Below are positions 59,816-64,000 of a stretch of 64,000 bases of DNA, one piece after another (position 1 is the first letter of the stretch; each line of letters starts with the position of its first letter). The position numbers were made by a program, and so were the translations under genes. The notes under the pieces are model-generated. The model ran no database searches, was not told the origin of the DNA, and saw only the letters and a list, made by a program, of their open reading frames with translations. This stretch comes from Flavobacterium collinsii (lineage in GTDB: Bacteria > Bacteroidota > Bacteroidia > Flavobacteriales > Flavobacteriaceae), in the NCBI RefSeq assembly GCF_902804485.1, contig NZ_CADCST010000078.1, positions 62,001 through 126,000 on the forward strand, read 5' to 3'.

Positions 59816-60949
59816 ATGAAAAAAAAATTGGAAGCCGATTTAATCAGCATTGCACATCGAATTTTAAAACTTAAAAACAAATCCGATATCAATCAATTGT
59901 ATCTTGAAACGCAGAAGTTATATGAAAAATTAGCGGTTTTAAAATTTGTAGACGAGAATTTCGATACGCAGAAACCAACAATTGGTCACAGTGAAATCCA
60001 TTCTGAAATTGAATCTATCTTTGAAAAGGAAGAAACAATTGCAACAGAAATTAAAATTGAAACTCCGCTAATAACGGAAGAAATAGTGACTGAAGAAGCG
60101 ACAGAGCCTATAGTTGCTGAAGAGACCGCTGCTGAACCCGAAGAAGAGACAAATCCGGGACCTGAAACTCCTGAAGAAGTGATTTCTGAACCTACAGAAG
60201 AAGCTAGTCCGGAACCTGAAATTCTTGAAGAAATAACAGCTGAAATTCCTGAAGAAACAGCAGCAGAACCAATTCTTGAAACTATTCCGGAAACTGTTTC
60301 CGAAATCACAGAAGAACCGGTTATCGAAGAAATTGAGGAACCAATTTCAGAAACTGAAAAAGAAACAGAAGCTTCAGAAGAGCTTTCATTCAGGACTGTT
60401 AGTGATTTTAAACCAATTCCAGATTTTGTTCCAGCTTTTGAATTAGATAGACTTGAAGAAGTAGAAGAAGAGGAAGAACCGAAAAAAGAAGAACCAAAAA
60501 CGGAAACTTCTTCAAAACCGGAACCTGTTCACATTTCTTTTGAAGAGATATTAGGTATTAACTACGCTGATGCTCATTTTGTAAAAGTAGACAGTTTCGA
60601 AGCAGTTTCTCCTACTCCAACACCATCAATCAGTGAGTTAAAAGAACCAAAAACTATCGAAACAACGGTATTAGAAACTCCTGTTGAACCCAAAGCAGTT
60701 ACATTAAATGAAAAACTGGCAAAAGGTTTCCACATTGATTTAAACGACCGTATTGCTTTTACCAAAAATCTTTTCGGAAACAGTTCTGAAGATTACAGCC
60801 GTGTTTTAAATCAGTTATTAACTTTTGATTCTTATGGTGAAGCCAAAGAATTTATTGAAGATATGGTAAAACCGGATTATAACAACTGGGACGGAAAAGA
60901 TGATTATGCCGAACGTTTCTTAGGAATTGTAGAAAAGAAATTTTCATAA
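59816..60949 (+). CDS. Acidic Glu/Pro-rich protein with conserved helical ends
   Basis: 377 residues, no signal peptide. Residues 1-50 are helical (KKLEADLISIAHRILKLKNKSDINQLYLETQKLYEKLAVLKF). Residues 75-240 are a disordered run of EE, PE, TAEE and similar words. Residues 295-377 are a second conserved helical domain (LAKGFHIDLNDRIAFTKNLFGNSSEDYSRVLNQLLTFDSYGEAKEFIEDM). This two-ended layout with an acidic linker is typical of a scaffold or docking protein. No catalytic residues are seen. The gene stands alone between tdk and rsmI. Confidence 0.68.
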   Translation: MKKKLEADLISIAHRILKLKNKSDINQLYLETQKLYEKLAVLKFVDENFDTQKPTIGHSEIHSEIESIFEKEETIATEIKIETPLITEEIVTEEATEPIVAEETAAEPEEETNPGPETPEEVISEPTEEASPEPEILEEITAEIPEETAAEPILETIPETVSEITEEPVIEEIEEPISETEKETEASEELSFRTVSDFKPIPDFVPAFELDRLEEVEEEEEPKKEEPKTETSSKPEPVHISFEEILGINYADAHFVKVDSFEAVSPTPTPSISELKEPKTIETTVLETPVEPKAVTLNEKLAKGFHIDLNDRIAFTKNLFGNSSEDYSRVLNQLLTFDSYGEAKEFIEDMVKPDYNNWDGKDDYAERFLGIVEKKFS

Positions 60950-61076
60950 AAACTAAAACACAAATTACACGAATTAGCACGAACCTTATTGGTTGTAAAA
61001 TTCCTAAAGACACTTAAAATTTGTATCAATTATTGAAATTCGTGTCCAATAACTCCATTTAGAATTCAGAAAAATT

Positions 61077-61808
61077 ATGTCTAAATTATATATCGTTCCC
61101 ACGCCAATTGGCAATCTTGAAGACATGACTTTTCGTGCCATCCGGATTCTGAAAGAAGTCGATTTGATTTTGGCCGAAGACACCCGTACCAGCGGCAAAT
61201 TGTTAAAGCATTTTGAGATTGGTACGCACATGCACAGTCACCACATGCACAATGAGCATAAAACGACCGAAAATTTAATCGCACGTCTGAAAGCCGGTGA
61301 GAACATTGCTTTGATTTCTGACGCAGGAACTCCTGCAATTTCGGATCCCGGTTTTTTACTGACACGTGCCTGTGTCGAAAATAAAATTGAAGTTGAATGC
61401 CTTCCAGGAGCAACAGCTTTTGTTCCAGCCTTAGTAAACAGTGGATTACCCAATGACAAATTTGTTTTTGAAGGTTTTCTCCCTGACAAAAAAGGGCGTC
61501 AGACCCGTTTTCTAACTTTAGCCGAAGAAACCCGAACTATGATTTTGTATGTTTCACCACATAAACTGGTAAAAACATTAGCTGAATTCATTCAATATTT
61601 TGGAGAGGACAGACAAGTTTGCGTTTCGAGAGAATTATCGAAACTGCACGAAGAAAACGTACGCGGAACAGCAAGAGAAGTTCTGACTCATTTTGAAAAA
61701 ACGGCACCACGTGGCGAAATTGTCGTAGTCGTGGCTGGAAAAACCATAACAAAAGAACCTAAGAAAAGTAAGTTTTCTAAGGATGAAGAAGAAACAGAAG
61801 AAGAATAA
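61077..61808 (+). CDS. rsmI: 16S rRNA (cytidine(1402)-2'-O)-methyltransferase
   Basis: 243 residues. The N-terminus LYIVPTPIGNLEDMTFRAIRIL is the RsmI signature, followed by ILAEDTRTSGKLLKHF, LISDAGTPAISDPGFLLTRACVENKIEVECLPGATAFVPALVNSG and YVSPHKLVKTLAEF of the tetrapyrrole-methylase fold. It uses S-adenosylmethionine to methylate the ribose of C1402 in the decoding centre. A 19-bp inverted repeat follows its stop. Confidence 0.96.
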   Translation: MSKLYIVPTPIGNLEDMTFRAIRILKEVDLILAEDTRTSGKLLKHFEIGTHMHSHHMHNEHKTTENLIARLKAGENIALISDAGTPAISDPGFLLTRACVENKIEVECLPGATAFVPALVNSGLPNDKFVFEGFLPDKKGRQTRFLTLAEETRTMILYVSPHKLVKTLAEFIQYFGEDRQVCVSRELSKLHEENVRGTAREVLTHFEKTAPRGEIVVVVAGKTITKEPKKSKFSKDEEETEEE

Positions 61809-61813
61809 TTTTG

Positions 61814-61891
61814 GCCACGAATTTCACTAATTTCCCGAATTAGAGCTCGAACTTAAATTAAAATTCCTGTTCAATTAGTGAAATTCGTGGC
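61814..61891. repeat. Perfect 19-bp inverted repeat between rsmI and the HopJ gene
   Basis: GCCACGAATTTCACTAATT (61814-61832) is the exact reverse complement of 61873-61891; the 40-bp loop is AT-rich. A weaker relative with ACACGAATT/AATTCGTGT arms lies at about 60965-61050 before rsmI. Confidence 0.8.
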
Positions 61892-61912
61892 AAAAAACTA
61901 ATACACAATAAC

Positions 61913-62257
61913 ATGAGCATACAAGCCTTTTTAGAAAAAGTAAAACAAACTCCGAACGAAATAACATTCCCAGAGACTATTGCCGTAATCGAAGAGAACT
62001 ACAACTTTACTCCAACAGCCTTCCAAAACGGGACACAACATAATGCAGCCGGAGAAAACTCTGGTTCTTGCAAATTATTTTCTTTCGCAAAACTGCAAAA
62101 CCTAACTAAAGACGAAACTTTGGCTTGTTTTGGCGCATTCTATTTTGATGAAGTTTTGGGAGATCCAAACGGAACAAACCATCAAAACATTAGGAATTTC
62201 ATCAACTTAGGTTGGGACGGAATTCAGTTTGAAGGAAATGCTTTAGAGCAAAAATAA
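61913..62257 (+). CDS. HopJ-family protein
   Basis: 114 residues. The conserved core FPETIAVIEENYNFTPTAFQNG and NAAGENSGSCKLFSFAKLQNLTKDETLACFGAFYFDEVL matches the HopJ family (PF08888). The name comes from a Pseudomonas type III effector, but free-living marine and soil bacteria carry it widely without any such system, and none is present here. Function unknown. Confidence 0.87.
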   Translation: MSIQAFLEKVKQTPNEITFPETIAVIEENYNFTPTAFQNGTQHNAAGENSGSCKLFSFAKLQNLTKDETLACFGAFYFDEVLGDPNGTNHQNIRNFINLGWDGIQFEGNALEQK

Positions 62258-62324
62258 TTATCTAAGATTTTTGACTTCAGAAATCAGCAATCTAAAATCA
62301 GCAATCTAAAATCTAAAATCAACC

Positions 62325-64000
62325 ATGCGTTGGACTTTAAAACCAAAACCTTCTGAAGAAAAAATCAAACATTTGGCGCAAGCTTTAAATGTGGAAGATT
62401 TTGTAGCAACGCTTTTGATTCAGCGCGGCATTGAAACTTTTGACGAAGCAAAGGATTTCTTTCGTCCTTCACTAGAAAAACTGCATGATCCGTTCTTAAT
62501 GAAAGACATGGACAAAGCGGTTTCCAGAATAGAACTGGCCATTAAAAATCAGGAAAACATTTTAGTTTTTGGTGATTATGATGTCGACGGAACAACCGCC
62601 GTTTCATTGGTTTCATCCTATTTGAAATCGCATTATCCCAATATTGCAACTTATATCCCTGATCGTTATGATGAAGGTTACGGAATCTCTTTTAAAGGAA
62701 TTGACTTTGCCGATGACAACGGATTTTCATTAATAATTGCTTTAGACTGCGGAATAAAATCCATCGATCATATCGCTTACGCGAAAGAAAGAAGCATAGA
62801 TTTTATCATCTGTGACCACCACAGACCTGGGGAATTTCTTCCCGATGCCGTTGCCATTCTAGATCCAAAAAGAAACGACTGCTCCTACCCTTATGATGAA
62901 TTGTGTGGTTGTGGTGTTGGCTTTAAATTGATTCAGGCTTTAGGAACGAACCGGAACGAAACCATTCAGGATCTTTTACCATACCTCGATTTAGTTGCAA
63001 CAGCAATTGCTGCCGATATTGTACCCATAACCGGTGAAAACAGAATCCTGGCTTTTTACGGTTTGCAGGTAATCAATTCAGATCCGAGACCCGGAATTAA
63101 AGCTTTGGTGCATCAGGTAAAAAAGAAAACTTTAGACATAACCGATGTCGTTTTTATCATTTCTCCTCGAATAAATGCCGCAGGACGAATCAAACATGGT
63201 AATCATGCTGTTGAATTACTTACAGAGTTTAATTTTGAACAGGCCCAACAATTTGCATCGGAAATAGAACAATACAATGCAGACCGAAAAGATCTGGATA
63301 AAAAAATAACCAAAGAAGCTTTTCAACAAATCTCAGAAAACAACGAACAAGACCGGTTCTCTACCGTTGTTTTTCAGGAAGACTGGCACAAAGGTGTTAT
63401 CGGAATTGTAGCTTCCAGATTAATCGAGACTTACTATCGTCCGACTTTAGTTTTCACCAAAAGCGGTGACAAATATGCGGCATCCGCAAGATCTGTAAAA
63501 GGTTTTGACGTTTACAACGCTCTTGATGCCTGCTCAGAACATTTGGAACAATTTGGAGGTCACATGTACGCTGCCGGAATGACCCTGAAAGCAGAAAACT
63601 ACCAAACCTTTAAAGAAGCCTTCGAAACACAGGTTTCTTCCACCATCCTTCCGGAAATGCGAACTCCTGAAATAGAAATTGATGCCGAAATAAATTTCAG
63701 CGACATCACTCCAAAACTAATCCGCATTTTAAAACAATTTGAGCCTTTTGGCCCTTTAAATATGACGCCCGTTTTTATGACTAAAGACATCAAGGACACG
63801 GGCTACGCCAAAACCTTAGGAGCAGAAGAGGAACATTTGAGGCTTTTTGTAAAACAAAATAATTCGGATGGAATTGCTGCAATAGGCTTTGGACTTGGAA
63901 AAAAATTAGACATCGCAAAAAATCAAACCCCGTTTCAGCTGGCTTATTCACTCGCTGAAAACGAATGGAACGGAACTGTTTCTAACCAACTTATGCTTAA
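62325..64000 (+). CDS. recJ: Single-stranded-DNA-specific exonuclease RecJ (3' end outside window)
   Basis: Begins at the ATG 62325 (MRWTLKPKPSEEKIKHLAQAL) and stays open to the right edge, 558 codons, so only a short C-terminal part is missing. The DHH-phosphoesterase motifs are present: VFGDYDVDGTTAVSL (motif I), ALDCGIKS, CDHHRPGEFLPDAVAILDPK (the DHH motif), GCGVGFKLIQ, and later FGGHMYAAGMTLK (DHHA1 domain). It degrades single-stranded DNA 5' to 3' in recombination and mismatch repair. Confidence 0.96.
   Translation, partial: MRWTLKPKPSEEKIKHLAQALNVEDFVATLLIQRGIETFDEAKDFFRPSLEKLHDPFLMKDMDKAVSRIELAIKNQENILVFGDYDVDGTTAVSLVSSYLKSHYPNIATYIPDRYDEGYGISFKGIDFADDNGFSLIIALDCGIKSIDHIAYAKERSIDFIICDHHRPGEFLPDAVAILDPKRNDCSYPYDELCGCGVGFKLIQALGTNRNETIQDLLPYLDLVATAIAADIVPITGENRILAFYGLQVINSDPRPGIKALVHQVKKKTLDITDVVFIISPRINAAGRIKHGNHAVELLTEFNFEQAQQFASEIEQYNADRKDLDKKITKEAFQQISENNEQDRFSTVVFQEDWHKGVIGIVASRLIETYYRPTLVFTKSGDKYAASARSVKGFDVYNALDACSEHLEQFGGHMYAAGMTLKAENYQTFKEAFETQVSSTILPEMRTPEIEIDAEINFSDITPKLIRILKQFEPFGPLNMTPVFMTKDIKDTGYAKTLGAEEEHLRLFVKQNNSDGIAAIGFGLGKKLDIAKNQTPFQLAYSLAENEWNGTVSNQLML

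Noticed and set aside
61913..62257. Evidence for a type III secretion effector system
   Set aside because: HopJ is only a family name here; no secretion or chaperone genes are present.
62275..62322. AGCAATCTAAAATC tandem words before recJ as a regulator site
   Set aside because: Only two copies of a low-complexity AT-rich word, similar to AT-rich text near 36625; no phase or symmetry that suggests an operator.
1..64000. CRISPR arrays, prophage, intact insertion sequences, tRNA or rRNA genes
   Set aside because: I found no regularly spaced identical repeats, no transposase or phage gene, and no cloverleaf or rRNA-like segment; a tRNA missed by eye cannot be excluded without a dedicated scan.

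Overview
This window looks like a chromosomal segment of a Flavobacterium-type member of the Bacteroidota. The evidence is low GC, TAnnTTTG promoter elements a short distance before start codons (for example 42147-42154, 51205-51212, 54714-54721), almost no Shine-Dalgarno sites, TonB-dependent and other outer-membrane barrel proteins, a type IX secretion (T9SS) sorting domain, and Bacteroidota-only families (DUF4296, DUF4271, DUF3098, DUF5686). I saw no rRNA, tRNA, CRISPR array, prophage or intact insertion sequence.

Layout. 1-5.1 kb: the 3' end of an aspartate kinase, an outer-membrane barrel protein with a membrane-bound AraC-type regulator, an XRE regulator, and a DUF5808 protein flanked by two tiny membrane peptides. 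5.3-9.4 kb: a very large outer-membrane protein and an exported Lys/Ala-rich histone-like protein. 9.6-19.3 kb: a glycosyltransferase, a porin O/P-like porin, a PhoR/PhoB-type two-component pair, a TonB-dependent receptor, a surface lipoprotein and a protein consisting only of a T9SS sorting domain. 19.4-32 kb: LuxE-family protein, TyrS, an epimerase, DUF4296 lipoprotein, dihydroorotase, dolichol-phosphate-mannose-synthase-like glycosyltransferase, DUF4271, uroporphyrinogen-III synthase, an Lrp regulator, a zinc peptidase, and a hydrolase/ECF sigma/membrane protein operon. 32.7-46 kb: LeuS, FtsX, DUF3098, UppP, TruB, a HExxH peptidase, a PhyH dioxygenase with a thioredoxin-like protein, PyrH, Frr and a DUF5686 outer-membrane protein. 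46.5-64 kb: CPA2 antiporter, LytS/LytTR pair, SMR exporter, MMPL transporter, AsnS, a GxxExxY protein inside an inverted repeat, RpoN, thymidine kinase, an acidic Glu/Pro protein, RsmI, HopJ and the 5' part of RecJ.

Most notable signal. Three promoters around the two-component genes (porin, TonB receptor, surface lipoprotein) carry TAACA-like pentamers repeated exactly every 11 bp, in the same phase to a TAnnTTTG-like element. Porin and receptor have identical geometry (36 bp from first repeat to the -7 element, 14 bp from the last). This is the architecture expected of a PhoB-family operator. I infer a small regulon, probably for phosphate scavenging, made of an outer-membrane porin, a TonB receptor and a surface lipoprotein under the adjacent PhoB-like regulator.

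A second theme is the intergenic DNA. Many gaps hold long perfect or near-perfect inverted repeats of unrelated sequence (19322-19417, 32489-32588, 36968-37031, 54601-54694, 61814-61891), plus recurring TTCCAAATTCCAA and CACGAAGRCAC words. One inverted-repeat pair encloses a GxxExxY gene.
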